From NCBI GenBank assembly GCA_022447885.1, contig JAKUTA010000095.1, positions 1 through 5,540 on the forward strand: DNA of 5,540 nt, given 5' to 3'. Under the pieces are notes generated by a model. The model saw nothing but the letters and a program-made list of their open reading frames with translations, had not been told where the DNA came from and ran no database searches. The DNA comes from Candidatus Poseidoniales archaeon. GTDB taxonomy: Archaea; Thermoplasmatota; Poseidoniia; Poseidoniales; Thalassarchaeaceae. The position numbers and the translations under genes were made by a program. Shown piece after piece: positions 1 to 5,375 of the stretch (position 1 is the first letter of the stretch; every line of letters begins with the position of its first letter).

Positions 1-1163
1 TCCATGGATCTGAGTCGCTCCGCTTCACGTTCCACCGCTTGCGTATGCGTTCCGAGCAGGTCGCGGGTGTCTGCGAACGCCGCGTTGAAGCAGCCCCCGA
101 TCTCCATGGCCAGTTCAAGACCCGCGCTCCGCAGCCCTCGTTCGTCCACGACTCCGTCGTGCGCCTTAGCCAATGTCGATTGCCAGCGCTCGAAGTGCTG
201 ACTCATCAGGCGTGAACGACGAGCCTCCCGCACAACGAATCGGAATCGTTCGCGGATGTGCATCCCGTCGATTACTTCGGGGATATTATCCTCCAATTCC
301 TCGGTGTCAGAGTGCTCGTCCAGCAGTTGACCTTCCGGAATGCAGCGCGGAATAACCTGCTGCTGGACATGTACCAGTTCGTTGAACGCATCCATTGATT
401 CTGAGGATTTTCCAGCCTCTCCAGTGAATACGGTGGCCAGCGCATATCCGTCCGGAAGTCCTGGTTTGACCTGTGCGCTGAACAGTGGCTGGAACTCAAG
501 TCTCAGTGTGGCACCCTCTTCACAGAGCAGTTGGGTGGCGTGATCCATCGACCCACCACGAGTTCCGACGTACCATTCCGCTTGTCCCGCCCATGTCACC
601 ATACGTTCCCGACTGCTCTCCAGACCGTTGGAGAGCAGCACTGCAAGCATTGAGAGAGACACCAATGCGGAGGAGGACGAGGAGCCCCCCGCGGCAGGGA
701 TCGTGGAGTCGAACAGGCAGTCGAACCCGAACTCCAGGCCCGGATGTGCACATGTTACCCGCGCCACCGCACCCTTGGAATAATTCTGCCAGCCCCGCTC
801 AGGAGGATTCCCTCGCGACTCCAACCAACTCTGCCAATCACCACTGACGCGTAGTTCGTCGATGTTGAATTCAGCATCAGGGAACCCGTCCAGAACGGTG
901 GATATCCTGACCACCCCATCATCCCGGGGGGCCACGACCGCCTGCATGCGAAACACATCGGAGGCGGCGGTTACGACCTCACACCGATACCAGGGCACGT
1001 AGTCCAGATGTTCACCACTCAGGCAGAGGCGGGCCGGACAGTCGAGGACCCAGACGAGGGATTCTCCGAAGCGGCGCTCGAACTCCTCGATGAGGCCGAC
1101 ATCACACACCCCCATCGCCTTCAGCATCGATGTCGAACGCGGCTCGCACAGCATGGCAGTCAT
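1..1163 (-). CDS. Galactokinase-like GHMP-family sugar kinase (C-terminus outside window)
   Basis: Probably phosphorylates a free sugar at C1 using ATP in the cytoplasm, as galactokinases do. The minus-strand frame is open from 1163 to the left edge (387 codons, no stop). Sequence shows the family signature PARLCLSGEHLDY at residues 43-55 (galactokinase usually reads PGRVNLIGEHTDY), with R45, E51, H52 and D54 in the sugar-binding and catalytic places. The ATP loop is at 156-167 (PAAGGSSSSSAL) and GGSMDH at 203-208 supplies the catalytic Asp (D207). Residues 304-320 resemble the galactokinase RRxxHVVxEN region. The third GHMP motif (glycine-rich, near the C-terminus) is not reached, so the gene continues left. 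Start is uncertain: ATG codons lie at 1163, 1154, 1127 and 1115; the last would match the N-terminal length of E. coli GalK, and none has a clear Shine-Dalgarno. An acidic stretch near 276-297 is unusual. Family is confident; substrate is not, since galactose, glucuronate or another sugar is possible. Confidence 0.85.
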   Translation of the reverse strand, partial: MTAMLCEPRSTSMLKAMGVCDVGLIEEFERRFGESLVWVLDCPARLCLSGEHLDYVPWYRCEVVTAASDVFRMQAVVAPRDDGVVRISTVLDGFPDAEFNIDELRVSGDWQSWLESRGNPPERGWQNYSKGAVARVTCAHPGLEFGFDCLFDSTIPAAGGSSSSSALVSLSMLAVLLSNGLESSRERMVTWAGQAEWYVGTRGGSMDHATQLLCEEGATLRLEFQPLFSAQVKPGLPDGYALATVFTGEAGKSSESMDAFNELVHVQQQVIPRCIPEGQLLDEHSDTEELEDNIPEVIDGMHIRERFRFVVREARRSRLMSQHFERWQSTLAKAHDGVVDERGLRSAGLELAMEIGGCFNAAFADTRDLLGTHTQAVEREAERLRSM

Positions 1164-1271
1164 GCTCGCGCTGGAGGCTTCTGCCCTTCAGCGTGGCGCG
1201 TAGGACACGCCATCATGGTACATCGGCGGCTTCATGGCGGCTGAGCGAGTCGAGCGGCCCGCGGTGAGCCA
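1164..1271. other. Divergent intergenic region between the sugar kinase and pfdA
   Basis: This gap separates two outward-facing genes and so should hold promoters for both. It is GC-rich, and I see no convincing archaeal TATA box or BRE on either strand. If the kinase starts at 1115 rather than 1163 the gap grows to about 156 bases. A short inverted repeat, CGCCAT at 1208-1213 and ATGGCG at 1234-1239, could be an operator but is weak. No small gene was recognised here; the plus frame in phase with pfdA is closed by TGA at 1242-1244. Confidence 0.5.
1263..1267 (+). promoter_or_regulatory. Shine-Dalgarno-like GGTGA before pfdA
   Basis: GGTGA is complementary to the conserved 16S rRNA 3' end and lies 4 bases before the GTG at 1272. 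It gives modest support for that non-ATG start; no other start codon lies between the upstream in-frame stop at 1242-1244 and 1272. Confidence 0.4.
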
Positions 1272-1793
1272 GTGGCGGATGCTGATGAGTTGCAACAACT
1301 GGCAAAGTTGGTCGAGGTCAACCGCGGCAGGATGTCACGTCTTTCGGAACAGATCACCATGTTGGAGAAGGCGGCGGCTGAGCATGGGCAGGTTCTGATG
1401 GCACTCAAAGGGCTTGAAGCCGGGCCAGATGCCAAGACGATGGTTCCATTGGGCGCAGGCGTTCAACTGGTGGTCGAGCGGTCACCAGGCAGTGGGGTCG
1501 TCATCGATCTGGGCAGCGGAATCCAGGCCGAGCGCCCGCTCGAAGAGGCGATTCCGATGGTCGAGAAGCGCCTCGAGGACATCGAGATGTTGTTGAGCAC
1601 GCTGAACGAGCAGTTCGATTCCTCCGAGGAGTCGGTCAAGGAGATCGTGGACCGGTTCAACGCCCTGCTGTCCGAACTACAGGTTGAGGCGGCGAGCGAG
1701 GAGGCTGCAGAAGCTGGGCCGGGATCAGGTACGACCGAACCAACCAAACGCCGCCGACGTTCGATCGGCGGGGATCTCACGCTCGATGACTGA
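1272..1793 (+). CDS. pfdA: Prefoldin alpha subunit (archaeal GimC alpha)
   Basis: Alpha subunit of the hexameric prefoldin chaperone (two alpha, four beta), which holds unfolded proteins in the cytosol and passes them to the thermosome. The 173-residue product shows the expected order: an N-terminal coiled coil (about 4-50), a double beta-hairpin core (about 56-88) with MVPLGAGVQLVVE and VVIDLGSGIQAERPLEEA, closely matching the archaeal pattern VPIGAG...VGIGAGVxVEK, then a second coiled coil (about 90-138). It starts with GTG; no earlier start remains in frame after the stop at 1242-1244. It is longer than the usual 140-150 residues because of a C-terminal tail (139-173) that is Ala/Glu-rich, then basic (KRRRR at 159-163), then acidic (GGDLTLDD). 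ftsY follows after 13 nt, the typical archaeal pairing. The usual upstream neighbours (L18a/LX, L31e, eIF6) are absent. Family assignment is strong from hairpin motifs plus context. Confidence 0.88.
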   Translation: MADADELQQLAKLVEVNRGRMSRLSEQITMLEKAAAEHGQVLMALKGLEAGPDAKTMVPLGAGVQLVVERSPGSGVVIDLGSGIQAERPLEEAIPMVEKRLEDIEMLLSTLNEQFDSSEESVKEIVDRFNALLSELQVEAASEEAAEAGPGSGTTEPTKRRRRSIGGDLTLDD

Positions 1794-1795
1794 CT

Positions 1796-1801
1796 GAGGT
1801 G
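1796..1801 (+). promoter_or_regulatory. Shine-Dalgarno GAGGTG fixing the ftsY start
   Basis: GAGGTG lies 5 bases before the ATG at 1807. It overlaps the possible GTG start at 1801, so it favours ATG 1807 and a protein opening MGLFDVF over the two-residue longer alternative. Confidence 0.65.
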
Positions 1802-1806
1802 TGAAC

Positions 1807-3231
1807 ATGGGTCTGTTCGACGTTTTCCGCAAGCGCGTCAAGAAGGTCGCCGAGGACACCGACGAGGACGATCTGTCCGCACCCGAGGAGAGTGATGAGG
1901 CGGAGGCAGCACTGGCTGAGCGCGAACAACTCGAGCAGGAGGCGGCCGAAGCCGAGAAGGCAGCAGAAACAGAGGCCGCATCCACAGACGACTGGGAGGA
2001 CATCGAGTCGATCGAGTCCGAGACCCCACCATCGGCCCCCGAATCGACTGATGAATGGGATGACTGGGAGGATGACCCAACCCCCGAACCACTGTCCCCC
2101 ACTCTTTCAAAGAAGGAGCGCAAGCAGGCGGAGCGTGAACGACGTCAGCAGGAGAAGGAGCGCAAGCGGCTCATGAAGCAGGGCTTCGACGTCGACCAGA
2201 ATGTGCGCCCCGACGGTTCGCGGATCGATCTGCACGTGATGCGTTCCACGACCGGGCGGGAACTCGTGGAAGTGAAACACGCCCCGAAAGGGTCGGTTGG
2301 TGTCCAGAAGGTCGTGAGCGACTCAGGGCAGGACATCGAGGTCGATCTGGGTGGTGGGGTCGTGACCAGAGGTGGGCGGGTGATCAAGTCCGGGGCAGCG
2401 CTCGATGCGTTGTTGGATGAGCTGGAACTCGTGCTGCTGGAAGCGGACATGAGTCGCATGTCCGTCGATGAGGTGATAGGAGCCCTGCGAGGGGAGTTGG
2501 TCGGCAGCCGCTTGCGCAGGGGCGCGGACCTCTCCAAGGTCATCGAGGCTGCACTCAAGCGGACTTTGCACTTGTTGTTGGTCGCGGGCTACTGGGACTT
2601 CGAGGAGACCGTGGACAAACTGGTCGCTGACGGTGACCTGCCGGTGGTCATCATGATGGTCGGCGTGAACGGCACTGGAAAGACCACCACCACCGCCAAG
2701 ATAGCCCATCGCCTCAAGCAGAAAGGCTTGGGCGTCGTGCTCGCCGCCGCCGACACCTTCCGCGCCGGCGCCATCGACCAGTTGGACATCCACGCCGAGC
2801 GCATCGGTGTGCGTTGCATCGCCAGCCAGAGGGGCGGCGATGCTGCTGCGATTGCTCGTGACGCCATCGAGCATGCCAGGGCCAGACACCAGCAGGTGGT
2901 GATCGTGGACACCGCTGGCAGGATGCAGAACAAGACCAACCTGATGGAGGAGCTGCGCAAGGTACACCGCGTGACGAAACCCCATCTGGTGCTGTTCGTC
3001 GGCGATGCGCTCGCCGGCAACAACGCAGTCGAGCAGGCCGTGGAGTTCCAGCGCATGCTGAAGTTCGATGGTGCCGTGCTGTGCAAACTCGACACCGATG
3101 CCAAAGGTGGCGCAGCACTCAGCATCGCCCATGCCACCGGGAAACCGATCGTTCTGGCGGGAGTCGGCCAGGGATACGATGATCTGAGGCAGTTCGACCC
3201 TGACTGGCTCATCGAGGAGATGTTCGCATGA
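1807..3231 (+). CDS. ftsY: Signal recognition particle receptor FtsY, archaeal type, with extra N-terminal segments
   Basis: SRP receptor GTPase: it docks SRP54-ribosome complexes at the inner face of the membrane, where paired GTP hydrolysis releases the nascent chain to the SecYEG translocon. The 474-residue product has: a basic amphipathic N-terminal helix (1-17, likely membrane contact); a strongly acidic region (about 18-105) with repeated DWED; a charged helix (about 106-125); a glycine- and beta-rich segment (126-195) that I do not recognise; the helical N domain (about 197-278); and the G domain. G motifs are GVNGTGKT (286-293), DTFRAGAIDQL (316-326), DTAGR (368-372), CKLD (426-429, normally TKLD) and DAKGG (431-435), then GVGQGYDDL (452-460) and a C-terminal FDPDW helix. 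FVGDALAGN and KLDTDAKGGAALSIA match archaeal FtsY. It lies 13 nt after pfdA and overlaps the next gene by 4 nt. At 474 residues it is longer than most archaeal FtsY (roughly 300-400), because of the N-terminal regions. Confidence 0.96.
   Translation: MGLFDVFRKRVKKVAEDTDEDDLSAPEESDEAEAALAEREQLEQEAAEAEKAAETEAASTDDWEDIESIESETPPSAPESTDEWDDWEDDPTPEPLSPTLSKKERKQAERERRQQEKERKRLMKQGFDVDQNVRPDGSRIDLHVMRSTTGRELVEVKHAPKGSVGVQKVVSDSGQDIEVDLGGGVVTRGGRVIKSGAALDALLDELELVLLEADMSRMSVDEVIGALRGELVGSRLRRGADLSKVIEAALKRTLHLLLVAGYWDFEETVDKLVADGDLPVVIMMVGVNGTGKTTTTAKIAHRLKQKGLGVVLAAADTFRAGAIDQLDIHAERIGVRCIASQRGGDAAAIARDAIEHARARHQQVVIVDTAGRMQNKTNLMEELRKVHRVTKPHLVLFVGDALAGNNAVEQAVEFQRMLKFDGAVLCKLDTDAKGGAALSIAHATGKPIVLAGVGQGYDDLRQFDPDWLIEEMFA
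1990..2072 (+). repeat. Imperfect DWED coding repeat in the acidic region of ftsY
   Basis: The 11-mer GACTGGGAGGA occurs at 1990-2000 and again at 2062-2072, 72 bases apart and in the same frame, coding for DWED at residues 62-65 and 86-89. The second copy sits in a run reading DEWDDWEDD. This is a protein-level short repeat in a disordered acidic segment, not a mobile or regulatory DNA element; the tryptophans could be a binding motif. Confidence 0.5.
3214..3219 (+). promoter_or_regulatory. Shine-Dalgarno GAGGAG inside the ftsY end
   Basis: GAGGAG sits 8 bases before the ATG at 3228 and also codes for the Glu-Glu near the FtsY C-terminus. Together with the ATGA stop/start overlap it indicates translation of the DUF1844 gene coupled to ftsY. 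Confidence 0.65.
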
Positions 3232-3617
3232 GTGATGACATCCTGCAGTCGGAGGAGTCCATCAAGTTCTTCTCACTCATCCACATGTTGCAGCGCAGTG
3301 CGTTGGTCGGGTTGGGATTGATGCCCGATCGTGAGGGTGAATTCATACCTCATCTAGAGGAAGCGAAGGCAGCCATAGACCTCATCGGAATGTTGCAGAA
3401 GCGGACAGAAGGCAATCTCGAAGATGTGGAGCAGACGTTGCTGCAAGGAATCCTTACCGAGCTGCGCATGCAGTTCGTCCAAGCACCCAAGGAAGTCGAG
3501 CGCAAGCAGGCGGAGGAGGAAGCCGCCGAGGAGTTGAAGCAGACCTTCGAAGATCCCCAGAGTGCATCCGTGGAGACTCTCATCGACGACGATGAAGGCA
3601 GTGATTCCGAGGAGTGA
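3228..3617 (+). CDS. DUF1844 family protein, coupled to ftsY
   Basis: A 129-residue soluble protein of unknown function. Residues about 13-85 follow the DUF1844 pattern: FFSLIHMLQRSALVGLGL, then AKAAIDLIGMLQKRTEGNL, then a helix ending LRMQFV. The family is small, helical and, as I recall, known mainly from bacteria; no biochemical role is established. After the domain comes a highly charged helix (about 88-107) and an acidic, probably disordered tail ending DDDEGSDSEE. No signal peptide or membrane span is visible. Its ATG overlaps the ftsY stop (ATGA), with a good Shine-Dalgarno inside ftsY, so the two are almost certainly co-transcribed and translationally coupled, implying a need for linked amounts. 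A receiver-like membrane protein follows 56 nt downstream. A role with FtsY or nascent chains is inference from position only. The domain match was made by eye and is confident. Confidence 0.85.
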   Translation: MSDDILQSEESIKFFSLIHMLQRSALVGLGLMPDREGEFIPHLEEAKAAIDLIGMLQKRTEGNLEDVEQTLLQGILTELRMQFVQAPKEVERKQAEEEAAEELKQTFEDPQSASVETLIDDDEGSDSEE

Positions 3618-3662
3618 GTGCACCGCTCGATTGATGTGACTGGCTTACTTGGCCCGCTTCAA

Positions 3663-3667
3663 GAGGG
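3663..3667 (+). promoter_or_regulatory. Shine-Dalgarno GAGGG before the receiver-like gene
   Basis: GAGGG lies 6 bases before the GTG at 3674, supporting that non-ATG codon as the start. The 56-nt gap preceding it (3618-3673) shows no clear TATA box, hairpin or T-rich terminator, so read-through from the upstream genes is plausible. Confidence 0.5.
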
Positions 3668-3673
3668 AAGCAA

Positions 3674-4327
3674 GTGACACGCGTCACCGATGTCGAGGAT
3701 GAGGATGCACCACTGGTGCTCATCGTTGACAACAATGCGATGGTTCTCCATCGCCTCCATCAGTTGTTCACCCAGAGAGGCTACCGCGTTCTCGAATGTG
3801 AGGATGGAGACAAGGCGGTCGACCTGTTCGTCGCAGAGGAGCCCGAACTGGCATTGCTCTCGCTTGACATCCCGACCATCGATGGGCACGTGGCGGCGCT
3901 GGAGATGCGCGAATCGCGCGAGGATGCGCGCATAGTGCTGATAGCATCGCGCGGACGCATGCAATTGGCACGCGACGCGGCATTCAGTGCGGGCGCCGTG
4001 GCCGTGCTCCAGAAGCCGGTCACGGCAACCTCCGTCGAAGAGGCGTGGGAGGACATCATGGGTGATGTTCCTGATGCCCCTGGCGTCGCCGACCTCGACC
4101 AACTCTACCCGGATCTAGAGGAGAAGGATGCCGAGGAGGCATCCGCGGCCGACCTGTTGGGAGACCTTCCGTTGCCACCACCACCAGACTCCCTTCCCGC
4201 CTTGTCCAAGAAGGCCCCAAGCCGTCGTCGAGGGAAGGGTTTCTTGCTGCTCGCGTTGGTGCTGTTGGGTGGCGCGTTGGCAGCGATCGGCTACGGGTTG
4301 AAACAGATGGGCATGCTCCCGTTCTGA
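3674..4327 (+). CDS. Tail-anchored membrane protein with degenerate receiver (pseudo-REC) domain
   Basis: The 217-residue product begins (GTG start) with a response-regulator receiver fold: LVLIVDNN (14-21) as strand 1 and acidic pocket, a helix through 22-36, ECEDGDKAVDLF (41-52), LALLSLDIPTIDG (59-71) as strand 3 and loop, IVLIAS (87-92), and the conserved Lys-Pro at K114-P115. Counting from both P57 (normally PDLVLLD) and P67 (normally DxxMPxxDG) puts S63 where the phospho-acceptor Asp should be; D65 is two residues on. The acidic pocket is D19-N20 rather than D-D, and the switch Thr position appears to be A91. Phosphorylation is therefore doubtful. A flexible acidic, then proline-rich linker (131-178) leads to basic KK...RRRGK and one hydrophobic helix (190-208) with a short MGMLPF tail, so the receiver should face the cytoplasm. 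There is no DNA-binding or enzymatic output domain. It is the last gene of the pfdA-ftsY cluster; its role is unknown, perhaps a membrane scaffold. Confidence 0.85.
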   Translation: MTRVTDVEDEDAPLVLIVDNNAMVLHRLHQLFTQRGYRVLECEDGDKAVDLFVAEEPELALLSLDIPTIDGHVAALEMRESREDARIVLIASRGRMQLARDAAFSAGAVAVLQKPVTATSVEEAWEDIMGDVPDAPGVADLDQLYPDLEEKDAEEASAADLLGDLPLPPPPDSLPALSKKAPSRRRGKGFLLLALVLLGGALAAIGYGLKQMGMLPF

Positions 4328-4666
4328 TCAAACCAGGTCTGGAACATCGGGCGGCGCCCCCCCGATCAATCTCGTTGCTGGGGGTAGTGGCAGGGCCGCT
4401 GGTTGCTGGACGGCCTGCAGTTCAACTAACTGAACCGGCACATAGGGGACGAGCATGCTTCCAACCGGTGCATCAGTGACCACCTCGATCCTGTGCTGCA
4501 GGCTGGTGATGAGCGTCGCATCGCAGCGGGAGAGTCGCGCATCCAGCTCACGGTGGACGTTGTACTGCCACAGCGCCAGAGCGAACAGTGCACCGGTCGC
4601 CACCACCGCCATCAGCCAGGTCATCGCGTAGGCCATCAACCAGCGGATGGGTGCCGCCGCTGTCAA
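4328..4666 (-). CDS. Small single-span membrane protein, unknown function
   Basis: I do not recognise this 112-residue product. It has one strongly hydrophobic segment (about 9-34, rich in Met, Ala, Leu), then a polar, possibly coiled stretch (35-62, HRELDARLSRCDATL), then a Val/Pro/Leu-rich tail (70-112) with PALPLPP-like character. It could be an N-anchored protein with the rest outside, or a small accessory subunit. The start is uncertain: the frame's first usable codon is TTG at 4666, with ATG codons at 4636, 4624 and 4612 inside the hydrophobic segment; no well-spaced Shine-Dalgarno supports any. It follows pyrF by 16 nt on the same strand, so co-transcription is likely. Its stop abuts the stop of the convergent receiver-like gene with no gap. 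A run of seven C (4357-4363 on the plus strand) lies within its last codons, so the final residues are sensitive to a length error. Confidence 0.6.
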   Translation of the reverse strand: MTAAAPIRWLMAYAMTWLMAVVATGALFALALWQYNVHRELDARLSRCDATLITSLQHRIEVVTDAPVGSMLVPYVPVQLVELQAVQQPAALPLPPATRLIGGAPPDVPDLV

Positions 4667-4682
4667 GCATTCGCCCAGTGCC

Positions 4683-5333
4683 TCATCCTGAGATGATGCC
4701 GTTCACTGCTTCCACAGGGTCTTCAGCACCCGTGATCGGACGCCCGATGACGAGCAGGCTGCTTCCCGCAGCGACAGCATCCTCTGGTGTGGCGACGCGT
4801 CGTTGGTCATCGGCCGCGCTGCCCGCTGGCCTGACGCCCGGAGTCACCAGCAGGAACGGCTCGGGTAGCAGGCTGCGCAGATGGGCCACTTCGAGGGGCG
4901 AACAGACTGCACCATGGACTCCTGAATCGTACGCCAACTGAGCCAGCCGCTCCACCTCTCCTTCCTCAGCGTCCAGGCTTGTTAGCACTGTTATCGCCAG
5001 CAGGCGCATGTCGTCCCCGGCACCGGCCACAGCCGCTCTGAGCATCTCCGCGCCGCCGCTGGCGTGCACGGTCAGCAGATCCACTCCGAGTTCTGCGGCG
5101 GCGGTCGTTGCCAACCCAACTTGGTGTGGGATGTCGTGCAGCTTGAGGTCGAGGAACACCCTGCCACCGCGTTGCTTGATGGCGTCCACCACCCCTTTTC
5201 CGGCATGAGTCCAGAGAGATACACCCACCTTGAACCAGCAGATGCCAGAAGGAAGCAGCTTGTCGACCAGATCGAGAACACGGTCCACATCGAGGATGTC
5301 GAGCGCCACGATGACCTGGTCAGCGCGCACCAT
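4683..5333 (-). CDS. pyrF: Orotidine 5'-phosphate decarboxylase, bacterial-type
   Basis: Catalyses the last step of de novo UMP synthesis, decarboxylating OMP to UMP in the cytosol. The 216-residue TIM-barrel protein has VALD at 9-12 (strand 1 substrate Asp), FKVG at 34-37, the catalytic D-x-K-x-x-D motif as DLKLHDIP at 62-69 (D62, K64, D67), TVHASGG at 88-94, the phosphate-binding loop TPGVRP at 164-169 and IGRPIT at 196-201. DLKLHDIP, VCSPLE and DDQRRVATP resemble the E. coli/Bacillus group rather than typical archaeal enzymes, which usually read DFKxADIP. Length is in the normal range (about 210-240). It starts with ATG at 5333; no good Shine-Dalgarno precedes it, and GTG at 5330 is possible. 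It lies 42 nt after a dehydrogenase/epimerase gene and 16 nt before a small membrane protein gene on the same strand. Function is confident; bacterial origin is inferred from motif style. Confidence 0.95.
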   Translation of the reverse strand: MVRADQVIVALDILDVDRVLDLVDKLLPSGICWFKVGVSLWTHAGKGVVDAIKQRGGRVFLDLKLHDIPHQVGLATTAAAELGVDLLTVHASGGAEMLRAAVAGAGDDMRLLAITVLTSLDAEEGEVERLAQLAYDSGVHGAVCSPLEVAHLRSLLPEPFLLVTPGVRPAGSAADDQRRVATPEDAVAAGSSLLVIGRPITGAEDPVEAVNGIISG

Positions 5334-5375
5334 CAGCCGGCGCGGTCAGCCTCCAACCCCTCAATGCTTCGGTTG

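Noticed and set aside
485..847. 120-codon plus-strand open frame and other short frames in the first 1.2 kb
   Set aside because: They are shadows of the minus-strand sugar kinase, whose uninterrupted 387-codon frame carries the GHMP signature motifs in order.
1208..1239. Inverted repeat CGCCAT/ATGGCG in the divergent gap as an operator
   Set aside because: Only six bases per arm with a 20-base spacer; this is expected by chance in GC-rich DNA and has no supporting promoter elements.
1725..2123. Serine-rich 132-codon open frame on the minus strand
   Set aside because: The Ser repeats are the reverse complement of the Asp/Glu/Ala-rich codons of the FtsY acidic region; it has no family features.
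2323..3132. Long open frame of 269 codons on the minus strand
   Set aside because: It lies fully antisense to the FtsY N and G domains, which have clear motifs. GC-rich codon use opens the opposite strand; the translation shows no recognisable domain.
3618..3673. Possible promoter or terminator between the DUF1844 and receiver-like genes
   Set aside because: No TATA-like box, stable hairpin or T-run was seen; the gap is short enough for one transcript.
3228..5333. Bacterial origin of the whole contig, suggested by DUF1844, the receiver domain and PyrF type
   Set aside because: Prefoldin alpha is essentially archaeal/eukaryotic, and the adjacent FtsY has archaeal signature stretches. Bacterial-type genes in an archaeon are easier to explain than the reverse, though a contig-wide check was not possible.
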